A program made the position numbers and the translations under genes. A DNA stretch of 15,790 nucleotides, taken from the NCBI GenBank assembly GCA_944326625.1, contig CALVER010000015.1:1-15790 (forward strand). Direction: 5' to 3'. The notes beneath the pieces are model-generated. The model saw only the letters and a list, made by a program, of their open reading frames with translations. It was not told where the DNA came from and searched no databases. Shown here in pieces: positions 1 to 6,434 of this stretch (position 1 is its first letter; every line of letters starts with the position of its first letter). This DNA comes from Candidatus Gastranaerophilales bacterium. GTDB taxonomy: Bacteria > Cyanobacteriota > Vampirovibrionia > Gastranaerophilales > Gastranaerophilaceae.

Positions 1-72
1 AGCGGAAGACGGGACTCGAACCCGCGACGTCAACCTTGGGAAGGTTGCATTCTACCACTGAATTACTTCCGC
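1..72 (-). tRNA. tRNA-Gly (anticodon CCC)
   Basis: Reading the minus strand gives a full 72-nt cloverleaf. The 7-bp acceptor stem pairs positions 66-72 (GCGGAAG on the minus strand) with 2-8, and the discriminator is U at position 1. The D stem is AUUC/GAAU, the anticodon stem CAACC/GGUUG, and the 7-nt anticodon loop UUCCCAA gives anticodon CCC, which reads the glycine codon GGG. The T arm has the usual UUCGAGU loop. Any encoded CCA would lie before the window start and cannot be seen. The gene sits 42 bp downstream of ilvB on the same strand. Confidence 0.96.
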
Positions 73-80
73 ATACCTTT

Positions 81-86
81 AGTATA
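81..86 (-). promoter_or_regulatory. Possible -10 element of the tRNA-Gly gene
   Basis: The minus strand reads TATACT here, 8 bp before the 5' end of the mature tRNA. No convincing -35 box is seen at 16-18 bp spacing, and the primary transcript would carry only a few extra 5' nucleotides. The tRNA could instead be processed from ilvB read-through, because no terminator is visible in the 42-bp gap between the two genes. Confidence 0.4.
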
Positions 87-114
87 TCATAAAAATTTTT
101 AATGTTTCTTTTTG

Positions 115-1731
115 CTATAACACTTCCATCGGTTCAATTATAAATTCCACAATGCAGGTTTTGTTATCCGCAAATGCTTTTTCCAATGCCGGCAGAATTT
201 CGCTGCGGTTATGAACACGCAAGCCTTTCAAACCGTAGCTTTCGGCGATTTTCATGAAATCGGGATTTGAAATTTTGGTCTCAAAATACCTTCCGTCACA
301 TTGTTTTTCCTGCAGTTGACGAACCATGCCGAGATAGCCGTTATTCAGTATGAGAATTTTTACGGGCAAATCATAGTCGCGGCAGGTAGCCAATTCCTGC
401 AAATTCATCTGAAAAGACCCGTCGCCCGCAACGCACACAACCGGTTTTGAATTATCATACACAGCCGCCCCGATTGCCGCGGGAAAACCAAACCCCATAG
501 TACCCGAGCCGCCGGAGGTCAGGAATTTTCCGGGCTTTGAAAAATGCAGGTTCTGCGCTGCCCAGAGCTGATGCTGACCGACTTCCGTTGTCACGGTCAA
601 ATCTTTTCCGCAAATAAATTTGTCCAGCTCCCGCATAACTTCAAATGATTGCAGCATGTTGGTTTTTGCCTCACGCTTAACGTTCAGGGCGCGGAATCTT
701 TCCGTGTCACCCCATTCGGCAGAAAAAGAAATACCCGCAAGCGACTTAATCATTTCCGCCAGAATAATTTTCGCATCGCCCGTTATAAAGTCGTGCGCCT
801 TAATTACGCGCGAAATTTCACGCTCATTTATGTCAAGCTGCATGAATTTCTTCTCTAAATCAGTCTTTTCAAAGCAGCAGGTAATTCTGTCATTAAACCT
901 TGCGCCGATTGAAAAAATCAAATCACTCTCTTTAATCACGGCATTTGCGGCTCTGTCACCGAAAATGCCTATCATGCCGAAATAGTTTTCATCTTCTGCA
1001 GGGTAAACGCCAAGCCCCATCATAGTCGTTACAACAGGGAATTTCAGGATTTTGTTAAGCTCTCTCACCTCTTTATAAGCATCTTTAGCCCCGCCGCCCG
1101 TCACGATTACCGGACGTTTTGCAAGGGAAAGCTCTTTAAGAATATTTGTAACATCAACAGCCGCTTCACATGCCGGTGCCGTATCAGGGCTGCCCTTAAA
1201 TTCAGCGTTTTCATAGAGAATATTTTTTGCCAGATCAACGACAACAGGGCCTTTTTTGCCGGATATTGCGGTATTAAAGGCGTCATAAAGAGTTTTTTCA
1301 AGCTCTTTGACTGATTTAACCTGATAAACTTTTTTGGTGCATGAGCGCGTAATATCGCAGATATCAGCCTCCTGAAACGCGTCTTTGCCTATTAAATCCG
1401 CCGTAACCTGACCTGTCAAAACCACAAGCGGCGCGCCGTCAAGGTAGGCGTTTACAATTCCGGATACGGTATTTGTAGCGCCGGGGCCTGAGGTTACAAG
1501 GACAACGCCGGCTTTGCCGCTCACTCTTGCGTAACCCTCTGCCGCATGTACGGCTGCCTGTTCGTGGCGCACAAGAATATGCTGTATTTCGTTTTGTTTA
1601 TAAAGTTCGTCGTATATTTTTAAAACTATGCCGCCGGGGTAGCCGAAAATCTTTTCAACTCCCAAATTTTGCAGGGTTTTAACTATAATTTCGGCACCTG
1701 TCAGTGTTTTTGTTTTTAACAAATTTTCCAT
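115..1731 (-). CDS. ilvB: Acetolactate synthase (acetohydroxyacid synthase) large subunit
   Basis: This ThDP/FAD enzyme condenses two pyruvates to 2-acetolactate, or pyruvate with 2-ketobutyrate, in branched-chain amino acid synthesis. The 538-residue product has the N-terminal PYR domain with the catalytic Glu57 (RHEQAA), the SGPGATN segment at 81-87, the central FAD/CoA-like domain with a GARFNDR motif near 276-282, and the C-terminal PP domain with the ThDP-Mg motif GDGS at 437-440 followed by NN at 463-464. The ATG at 1731 is preferred over an in-frame TTG two codons upstream, because a -10-like element lies 6 bp before it and there is no ribosome binding site. The usual active-site Trp of the GMVxQWQ segment is Leu473. 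No ilvN/ilvH small subunit adjoins it. Catabolic AlsS is less likely because the QEADI and FQMNLQEL segments look anabolic. Confidence 0.93.
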   Translation of the reverse strand: MENLLKTKTLTGAEIIVKTLQNLGVEKIFGYPGGIVLKIYDELYKQNEIQHILVRHEQAAVHAAEGYARVSGKAGVVLVTSGPGATNTVSGIVNAYLDGAPLVVLTGQVTADLIGKDAFQEADICDITRSCTKKVYQVKSVKELEKTLYDAFNTAISGKKGPVVVDLAKNILYENAEFKGSPDTAPACEAAVDVTNILKELSLAKRPVIVTGGGAKDAYKEVRELNKILKFPVVTTMMGLGVYPAEDENYFGMIGIFGDRAANAVIKESDLIFSIGARFNDRITCCFEKTDLEKKFMQLDINEREISRVIKAHDFITGDAKIILAEMIKSLAGISFSAEWGDTERFRALNVKREAKTNMLQSFEVMRELDKFICGKDLTVTTEVGQHQLWAAQNLHFSKPGKFLTSGGSGTMGFGFPAAIGAAVYDNSKPVVCVAGDGSFQMNLQELATCRDYDLPVKILILNNGYLGMVRQLQEKQCDGRYFETKISNPDFMKIAESYGLKGLRVHNRSEILPALEKAFADNKTCIVEFIIEPMEVL

Positions 1732-1737
1732 AATCAA

Positions 1738-1746
1738 ATTTTAGCA
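1738..1746 (-). promoter_or_regulatory. Extended -10 promoter of ilvB, probably leaderless
   Basis: The minus strand reads TGCTAAAAT, an extended -10 (TGn plus TAAAAT), followed by 6 bp and then the ATG of ilvB. With the usual 6-7 nt from -10 to start site, transcription would begin at or next to the A of ATG. No -35 match is seen at 17 bp, where the end of the upstream terminator hairpin lies; an extended -10 can work without one. No Shine-Dalgarno sequence precedes ilvB. Confidence 0.5.
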
Positions 1747-1747
1747 C

Positions 1748-1778
1748 AAAAAAGCCTGCGCGAGGCAGGCTTTTTTTT
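1748..1778 (-). terminator. Intrinsic terminator of the exported coiled-coil gene pair
   Basis: A perfect 7-bp GC-rich stem (AGCCTGC at 1753-1759 with GCAGGCT at 1765-1771) encloses a 5-nt loop. It is flanked by A and T runs that lengthen the stem and give U tracts on both strands. It starts directly after the stop codon at 1780-1782 on the minus strand, so it ends the unit 2364-1780. The ilvB start lies only 17 bp further on. Its symmetry would also let it work in the plus direction. Confidence 0.88.
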
Positions 1779-1779
1779 A

Positions 1780-2052
1780 TTATTCGCTGATTAATTCGTT
1801 CCACAATTGTTTTTTGTGTTCGATTTTCTTTTGAGCTGCTTCGCGTTTTTTCTGCTGTTCAGCCTGTTGTTTTTCTCTTTCAAGTCTTGCAGCTTCCTGT
1901 TGTTTTTTGTAATCTTCTTGTTTTTGCTGCATTTCAGCTTCTTTTTGGTTAATTTTGTCGGTTGTCTGCTGTGCCCAATCGCCTAAAGGACCTGCAAAAG
2001 CGCCTGCTGCCGTAAACATAACGATAAGTGATGCAATTAATGTTTTTTTCAT
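1780..2052 (-). CDS. Small exported coiled-coil protein (second of a tandem pair)
   Basis: This 90-residue protein is of unknown function. Residues 1-20 form a classic Sec signal peptide (MKK, hydrophobic core, AFA before the predicted cut at 20/21). The mature part starts with a short amphipathic stretch (GPLGDWAQQ) and is then one long, uninterrupted helix of Lys, Glu, Gln and Arg, predicted coiled coil over about residues 30-85, with no cysteine. Start ATG at 2052 has a good AAAGGAGA ribosome binding site that overlaps the stop of the gene before it (12-bp gap). Layout matches the neighbour at 2065-2364: signal peptide, short aromatic segment, charged helix, Glu-ending tail; the two look like diverged paralogues. 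The cell location should be periplasm or envelope surface. Confidence 0.85.
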   Translation of the reverse strand: MKKTLIASLIVMFTAAGAFAGPLGDWAQQTTDKINQKEAEMQQKQEDYKKQQEAARLEREKQQAEQQKKREAAQKKIEHKKQLWNELISE

Positions 2053-2064
2053 AAATTTTCTCCT

Positions 2065-2364
2065 TTATTCCTCAAGCAGTATTCTCAACTGCTCTTTCTT
2101 TTCCTCTAAACGTTTCTGGTTGGCTTCGTAAATTTCCTGACGTTTTCTTTGTTCTTCAAGAATTTTTTGTTCGCGTTCGGCTTTTTTCGCCTCATATTTT
2201 CTTTGCTGCGCTTCGTTTTTAGCTTGAATATCGTCAACTTTCGCCATTACATCGTCGTTAAACTTCCAGAGCTTATCAAAAAACGAGGTTATGGGATTGT
2301 CGGCTGCAAACGCAGGCGCTGCAAGCATTATAACTGCCAATAAAACTACCGGAATTTTTTTCAT
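2065..2364 (-). CDS. Small exported coiled-coil protein (first of a tandem pair)
   Basis: This 99-residue protein is of unknown function. It has a Sec signal peptide (MKKIPVVLLAVIMLAAPAFA, predicted cut after AFA at 20/21), then an aromatic amphipathic stretch (ITSFFDKLWKF, about 25-35) and a Lys/Glu/Arg/Gln-rich helix to the C-terminus (about 40-99), predicted coiled coil. It has no cysteines and no lipobox. The ATG at 2364 is preceded by an AAGAAAGG ribosome binding site and a good promoter just upstream. It heads a two-gene unit with the similar gene at 1780-2052. A structural or chaperone-like role in the envelope (compare small periplasmic coiled-coil proteins such as Skp or Lpp in general shape only) is a guess. 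Confidence 0.86.
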   Translation of the reverse strand: MKKIPVVLLAVIMLAAPAFAADNPITSFFDKLWKFNDDVMAKVDDIQAKNEAQQRKYEAKKAEREQKILEEQRKRQEIYEANQKRLEEKKEQLRILLEE

Positions 2365-2385
2365 AAACCAACCTTTCTTGTTAAG

Positions 2386-2414
2386 ATTATAACAATATTT
2401 TTAGTATTTTGCAA
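2386..2414 (-). promoter_or_regulatory. Sigma-70-type promoter of the exported coiled-coil pair
   Basis: On the minus strand a -35-like TTGCAA (2409-2414) is followed after exactly 17 bp by a perfect TATAAT (2386-2391). The -35 lies inside the last codons of rph, whose stop is at 2401-2403. The expected start site near 2379 gives a leader of about 15 nt with the ribosome binding site. No terminator separates rph from this promoter, so read-through from rph is also possible. Confidence 0.75.
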
Positions 2415-3093
2415 TAATTTCGTCAATACCTTTTTTAGCAATTTGAAAAATTTGTAACATTTGGTCATATTCGTAAGGTTCGCCCTCGGCGGTTGTCTGG
2501 AATTCAATGATTTTGCCGCTTTTTGTCAGGACGACATTTGAATCGACCTGAGCGTGCGAATCTTCTTCATAATTCAAATCAAGTCTGACATCCCCGTTGA
2601 TAATTCCTGCCGAAATTGCCGCAACAGGTTCTATTATGGGATTTTCATGCAAAGTGCCTTCGGCAAGAAGTTTTTCAACAGCGTCTTTAAGCGCCAGAAA
2701 ACCTCCGCAAATGCTTGCGGTTCTTGTTCCTCCGTCTGCCTGAATTACGTCCGCATCAATTGTTATTGTCAAATCCGGCATTTTGGTTAAATCAACGGCA
2801 GCTCTGAGGCTTCTGCCTATAAGCCGCTGGATTTCCTGAGTTCTGCCTGAAATTTTTGTACGTTCTCTCTGGCAGCGCGTGTTTGTTGATGAAGGCAAAA
2901 GGGAATATTCTGCCGTAACCCAGCCTCTTGGGTCGTCTTTTTCCATCCATTTCGGTTTTGCGTGTTCGACCGATGCAGTTACAATCACCTTTGTTTCCCC
3001 GAATTCCGCAAGAATTGATCCGGGGGCATGTTTTGTGTATCCGTGCGTGAATTTGATTTCACGGGTTTCGTTGTTTTTTCTGTTTTCTCTCAT
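2401..3093 (-). CDS. rph: Ribonuclease PH
   Basis: A phosphate-dependent 3'-5' exoribonuclease that trims tRNA 3' ends. The 230-residue product (family usually about 240) is collinear with RNase PH: RENRKNNETREI at the N-terminus, KHAPGSILAEFGETKVIVTASVE, GWVTAEYSLLPSST, SGRTQEIQRLIGRSLRAAVDL, then IDADVIQADGGTRTASI and DLNYEEDSHAQVDSNVV in the phosphate-binding and catalytic core. The ATG at 3093 is chosen because it matches the family N-terminus, has a GAGAGGA ribosome binding site, and overlaps the stop of the zinc-ribbon gene (ATGA). An in-frame start 20 codons upstream would add non-family sequence read inside that gene. It is the last gene of a translationally coupled three-gene unit. 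Confidence 0.95.
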   Translation of the reverse strand: MRENRKNNETREIKFTHGYTKHAPGSILAEFGETKVIVTASVEHAKPKWMEKDDPRGWVTAEYSLLPSSTNTRCQRERTKISGRTQEIQRLIGRSLRAAVDLTKMPDLTITIDADVIQADGGTRTASICGGFLALKDAVEKLLAEGTLHENPIIEPVAAISAGIINGDVRLDLNYEEDSHAQVDSNVVLTKSGKIIEFQTTAEGEPYEYDQMLQIFQIAKKGIDEIIAKY

Positions 3094-3317
3094 ATATTCA
3101 TCCTCTCGTAATCCCACATATAAATTTGTCCGCAGTATCTGCACACAGCGCATTCGTTCATAAATCTTAAATCCGGCACAAATGTATAGCCGTCAACCGT
3201 AATCTCTATTTCGTTTTTGGAATTGTATCGCTGCTCAAAATGTTTGTCACCCTTATAATCCGGCGCAAACATTAATTCAAATTTATCAACTGATTTGCAA
3301 TTTTTACATATAAACAT
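3090..3317 (-). CDS. Small zinc-ribbon protein, function unknown
   Basis: A 75-residue protein with two cysteine knuckles: C4-x2-C7 near the N-terminus and C56-x2-C59-x2-C62-G near the C-terminus. This is the layout of a zinc ribbon with a short beta-rich middle; four of the five Cys could bind one zinc. No enzyme family is recognised. The ATG at 3317 is chosen because the first knuckle follows at once and it overlaps the stop of the gene before it (TAATG). A longer in-frame reading of 93 residues would begin inside that gene. It ends in an ATGA overlap with rph, so it is translated from the same message; a nucleic-acid-related role next to RNase PH is only suggested by position. Confidence 0.78.
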   Translation of the reverse strand: MFICKNCKSVDKFELMFAPDYKGDKHFEQRYNSKNEIEITVDGYTFVPDLRFMNECAVCRYCGQIYMWDYERMNI

Positions 3318-4219
3318 TATTTCTTTTCGGATTTTTTGCCTGATAAATTTTTGTACCACAAAGTCCAGCAAATGCTTCTCATCGGAAGCGTCAGCCCTGC
3401 TGCCGTAAACAATACCGTTGATGCAAGAATTTCTTTTGCGACAGTCAAAGGTGTTATTGTCTGAAGCTTGAAGTATTCAAGCGTATTGTTGATTTCATTC
3501 AAAGGAAGCGTTGATGCCCAGTTTTCAAAAATTCCGCGTAAAAAGTCGCCGAGCTTTACAATATCCGCTAAAGCTGCCGCGCCCCAATTTATCAGATAAT
3601 GCGAAATCAATGTCAAAATCGTCATAATCAAAAATGTTCTGGCAAAATTCCCCTTTATAAGGTTAAAACTGCGCTTGAAACACCCCGTGACACCCGCCTC
3701 AGGCTCAAACGTAAAGATTTGAAACACAAGTATAAAATAAATGAAAAAGATTAATCCCAGAACCCAGAATAGCGGATTTATTGCTATTAGGGACAGAATG
3801 CTTATTATAAGAAGCAAAATAATAAAGCTTCCCGTGCGCGTTGTCACAACCTGATTGTGTGCCTTGAAGTCGTATAATTTCCCCGTTGTAATGACGGCAT
3901 CCGTCATGGAATTCAGGGCAACATATGCCACCAGAAAATCCCAAAACGCCTTTAAAAATACCGCAAACCCCGGTAATGTCAAAAGCACAAGGCAAAAAGT
4001 CACAGTCGTGAAATTATTCAAAAATTCATGCTCCACGGTCAAATCCGGAAGCGATTGTATAAACCAGCCAGTCAATCCGAAAATCAACGCAATACCGATT
4101 ATCTGTCCGAATACCGGAAAAAGCATATATTGCGTGAATTTCAAAAAATTCGTGAAATATATCTTTAACCCCTCGCCCAAAACATTCCAAATACTGTCTT
4201 TTATCTTGAATTTCGCCAT
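3317..4219 (-). CDS. Multi-pass membrane protein with a KRSxxLIKGNF motif
   Basis: A 300-residue inner-membrane protein of unknown function with about six hydrophobic segments (near 32-56, 72-92, 94-110, 131-150, 151-170, 194-215) and a last one around 262-285. The segment CFKRSFNLIKGNFARTF (180-196) after a transmembrane pair is typical of the widespread family of YciC/DUF975-like proteins and the membrane domain of glycerophosphodiester phosphodiesterases; no catalytic domain is attached here. The C-terminus is basic (GKKSEKK). The ATG at 4219 has a strong AAAGGAGA ribosome binding site. It is the first gene of the unit that continues into the zinc-ribbon gene and rph. Confidence 0.82.
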   Translation of the reverse strand: MAKFKIKDSIWNVLGEGLKIYFTNFLKFTQYMLFPVFGQIIGIALIFGLTGWFIQSLPDLTVEHEFLNNFTTVTFCLVLLTLPGFAVFLKAFWDFLVAYVALNSMTDAVITTGKLYDFKAHNQVVTTRTGSFIILLLIISILSLIAINPLFWVLGLIFFIYFILVFQIFTFEPEAGVTGCFKRSFNLIKGNFARTFLIMTILTLISHYLINWGAAALADIVKLGDFLRGIFENWASTLPLNEINNTLEYFKLQTITPLTVAKEILASTVLFTAAGLTLPMRSICWTLWYKNLSGKKSEKK

Positions 4220-4235
4220 ATTTTCTCCTTTGATG

Positions 4236-4272
4236 TATAATAATTTTATTACAAATAAGTTTAAAAAAACAA
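4236..4272. promoter_or_regulatory. Divergent promoter region between the membrane protein and the PHP gene
   Basis: The 52-bp gap is AT-rich. On the minus strand TTGTTT (4267-4272) and TAAAAT (4243-4248) are 18 bp apart, and would give the membrane-protein message a short leader with its ribosome binding site. On the plus strand a perfect TATAAT lies at 4236-4241, about 30 bp before the PHP start, with only a weak -35 (TTCGCC at 4212-4217). The two signals interleave, so use of one may affect the other. Confidence 0.4.
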
Positions 4273-4895
4273 TGATAGATTACAAAGAATTAATAAAGAG
4301 TTTTACTGAAGAAGATTACAAAGCGCACAGGGTGAATTTGCACATCCACACAAACTACTCGGACGGTGCCGGCGACTTTGCCTCCCTTGTAAGGCAGGCA
4401 GATGGCTACAAGGCAATTGCGATTTCTGACCACAATACGATTGAAGGTTACCTTGAAAACCCCGTTCCTGAAAACGTCATCCCCGCGGTTGAATTTGATG
4501 TCTGGTGCGGATACGTGTTTATGCACCTTCTGGCATACGGAATTGACGTGACTTCCGACGCTTTGAAACCTTTTCTTGCTAAATCCAAAAAAGAAACAGA
4601 GCTTGATATTGTGCGCATTTTTGCAAAACGCGATATAAAAAAACTTATTGAAGCAATCCACGTCTCAGGCGGAATTGCGGTAATTGCGCATCCGGCATGC
4701 TGCTGGGCGTTCAGCCTTGACAGGTTTTTCAAAAAATTGAAATCCCTCGGGCTTGACGGCGCGGAAGTTTTTTACCCCTATGAGCGCCACAGGGGTATAA
4801 TTAAATTCCATACGGTCGCTGCGGTTAAAAAAGCAGCCGAAAAATACGGGCTGATTATGACCGGCGGAACAGACCTCCACGGAGAAGTGCTGTAA
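4272..4895 (+). CDS. PHP-domain metal-dependent phosphoesterase, short form
   Basis: A 207-residue PHP-family hydrolase. The metal ligands are nearly all visible: H24-x-H26 and D31 (LHIHTNYSDG), D53-H54 (ISDHNT), E74 (PAVEFD), H85 (MHLLAYGID), H140 (IAHP) and D201-x-H203 (GTDLHG). Relatives such as TrpH/YciV (RNase AM, a 5'-3' exoribonuclease and nucleotide phosphatase) are near 290 residues and carry a helical insertion before IAHP; here E74 and H140 are only 66 residues apart, so that insertion seems to be absent. The ATG at 4272 fits the N-terminus; upstream in-frame sequence would read through the divergent gene. There is no obvious ribosome binding site. Substrate is unknown. Confidence 0.87.
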   Translation: MIDYKELIKSFTEEDYKAHRVNLHIHTNYSDGAGDFASLVRQADGYKAIAISDHNTIEGYLENPVPENVIPAVEFDVWCGYVFMHLLAYGIDVTSDALKPFLAKSKKETELDIVRIFAKRDIKKLIEAIHVSGGIAVIAHPACCWAFSLDRFFKKLKSLGLDGAEVFYPYERHRGIIKFHTVAAVKKAAEKYGLIMTGGTDLHGEVL

Positions 4896-4902
4896 AAATA
4901 AA

Positions 4903-5016
4903 GTTATTAAGACGTTAAGTCGTTAAGTCGTTAAGTCCATTTCATTTATTAATCTTAGCAAAATATTACCAAAATAGCTCTTAGTAAAGAACTTAACGTC
5001 TTAACGTCTTAATAAC
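4903..5016. repeat. Large inverted repeat built from an 8-bp unit
   Basis: The 187-bp gap between the convergent PHP and M16 genes holds 26-bp arms at 4903-4928 and 4991-5016 that are reverse complements with one mismatch, around a 62-nt spacer. The arms are made of 8-bp repeats of the CGTTAAGT type: CGTTAAG at 4913, 4921 and 4929, and its complement CTTAACG at 4992, 5000 and 5016. RNA from either gene could fold into a long hairpin. There is no clean U run on the plus side; CTTTTTA follows at 5024. The rest of the gap shows no gene. Confidence 0.9.
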
Positions 5017-5082
5017 TTAACGACTTTTTATCGTGCCTTTGTCAACTTCACAATGACATGTAGAGCTGCACTTACTGCCTTA

Positions 5083-6411
5083 TTATCTTTCCGGAACCAG
5101 CACGGATATTACGGCATTATTAATGTTGAGATATTTTTTGATTACGCTGTTCAAATCCTCAACCGTAATGTTTTCCAGATCGTTCAGATAATGCTCGATA
5201 ATCTTTAAATCGCCGCAAACCGTCATATAGTAGCCGATGTTTTCGCCGATTTCTGAAACGGTTTCCGCTGAATACGCGAATTTTGATTTGGTCTTTTTCT
5301 TTGCTTTCAAAAGCTCTTCCTCCGTAATCGGAACAGTCAAAAGCTTTTCCAGCTCTTTTTTAATCAAATCAAGCGCTTCGGCTTTCTTTTCGGGTTTAAA
5401 ATTAGCCTGAATAAAGAAATTATCGCCGTCTTTGAACTGGTAATGCTCTGAATTTATCATGTTAAAAATCGGATCAGGCATTTTTTCAACAAGGTTTTGG
5501 TAAAGCCTTGAACTTGTGCCGTCGCCGAAAATCAGACAGATTAAGTCAAGACAAATTGAGTCTTTCAAATCGTTTGCGCGCGGCCCGAGCCAGCCGAGCA
5601 TGGCGTAAGATGTATTGATGTGTGAGGTTTGCTCAATATATTTGGTTTCCGTAACCGGCAAATCCTGTTCGTGAGATTGAACCGGTTTGTTTTCACGGCC
5701 TTTGAAGTCAAATTCTTTTTCAAGTTTTTTCAGAATTTCATCGTGATCAAAGTCGCCTACAACAATTGTTGTCATATTTTCCGGGGTATAGAAATTTTTG
5801 TAGTAATTCATTATATCGTCGCGCGTAACCTTTGAAATAATCTCGGGCGTGCCGATAACATCACGCTTGTAAGGATGTTTTGTGTACATGTTAAAATTAC
5901 AGGCGTTGTAAACTTTTGTCCAGGATTGATCCTTACGCATCCGGATTTCTTCAATAACCACGTGGCGTTCGCGTTTGTCGGCAACCGTCGTGTCATTTAA
6001 ATCAAACGGTGCGCCGATTTCTTCCTCCGGCAAAACAGGATCCAGCATCATATCCGCGTGAAGTTCGATCGCAAGGTTTAAATAACCGCAATTTTCGCCT
6101 TTCGGAAGGGTTACGTAATAAAATGTATAGTCTTTCCACGTTGCGGCATTTACTATCGCGCCTTTAGCCTCAAGCGTTCTGTCAAAATAACCCGCTTTGT
6201 GCCTGTGTGTCCCTTTGAACATCAAGTGTTCCAAAAAGTGCGAAATCCCGTTATTCCAATCATTTTCGTTTATGGAACCCGTTTTAACCCAGGTGCTTAT
6301 GTTAACAAGGGTGCCTTCCTTATGTGCAAGAACAATTTTGTGGCCGTTTTCGCGTGTGTAAACTTCCACATCACGCGTTAAATACGGATATTTTACCGAA
6401 ATTTTTTTCAT
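5083..6411 (-). CDS. M16-family zinc metallopeptidase (M16B type)
   Basis: A 442-residue peptidase of the pitrilysin/mitochondrial-processing-peptidase clan. The inverted zinc motif HFLEH is at 58-62 (zinc ligands H58 and H62, catalytic E61), preceded by WVKTGS and followed by LMFKGT, and the third ligand is most likely E154 in VVIEEIRM. Between them, residues about 132-146 look like an extra insertion. The C-terminal half has the usual second M16 fold (YKNFYTPENMTTIVVGDF, then GDGTSSRLYQNLVE). There is no signal peptide, so it is probably cytoplasmic. Start ATG at 6411 has an AGAGAGG ribosome binding site. It appears to be a single-gene unit; no partner M16 subunit is adjacent, so a homodimer is possible. 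The substrate is unknown. Confidence 0.92.
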   Translation of the reverse strand: MKKISVKYPYLTRDVEVYTRENGHKIVLAHKEGTLVNISTWVKTGSINENDWNNGISHFLEHLMFKGTHRHKAGYFDRTLEAKGAIVNAATWKDYTFYYVTLPKGENCGYLNLAIELHADMMLDPVLPEEEIGAPFDLNDTTVADKRERHVVIEEIRMRKDQSWTKVYNACNFNMYTKHPYKRDVIGTPEIISKVTRDDIMNYYKNFYTPENMTTIVVGDFDHDEILKKLEKEFDFKGRENKPVQSHEQDLPVTETKYIEQTSHINTSYAMLGWLGPRANDLKDSICLDLICLIFGDGTSSRLYQNLVEKMPDPIFNMINSEHYQFKDGDNFFIQANFKPEKKAEALDLIKKELEKLLTVPITEEELLKAKKKTKSKFAYSAETVSEIGENIGYYMTVCGDLKIIEHYLNDLENITVEDLNSVIKKYLNINNAVISVLVPER

Positions 6412-6434
6412 ATAACCTCTCTTATTTATTATTA

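Noticed and set aside
1748..1778. ilv leader-peptide attenuator
   Set aside because: No short frame rich in Leu, Val or Ile codons precedes the hairpin; the hairpin follows directly after the stop of the exported coiled-coil gene and is best read as its terminator, although regulated read-through cannot be excluded.
3094..3153. Twenty-residue N-terminal extension of RNase PH
   Set aside because: It reads inside the zinc-ribbon gene; the ATG at 3093 matches the family N-terminus and has a ribosome binding site.
3855..4271. Long N-terminal extension of the PHP reading frame
   Set aside because: The extra 139 codons run antisense through the membrane-protein gene and do not resemble any domain; the PHP fold begins at the ATG at 4272.
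4903..5016. CRISPR array
   Set aside because: The repeated units are only 8 bp, directly adjoining and inverted between arms; there are no 25-40 bp repeats with unique spacers and no cas genes.
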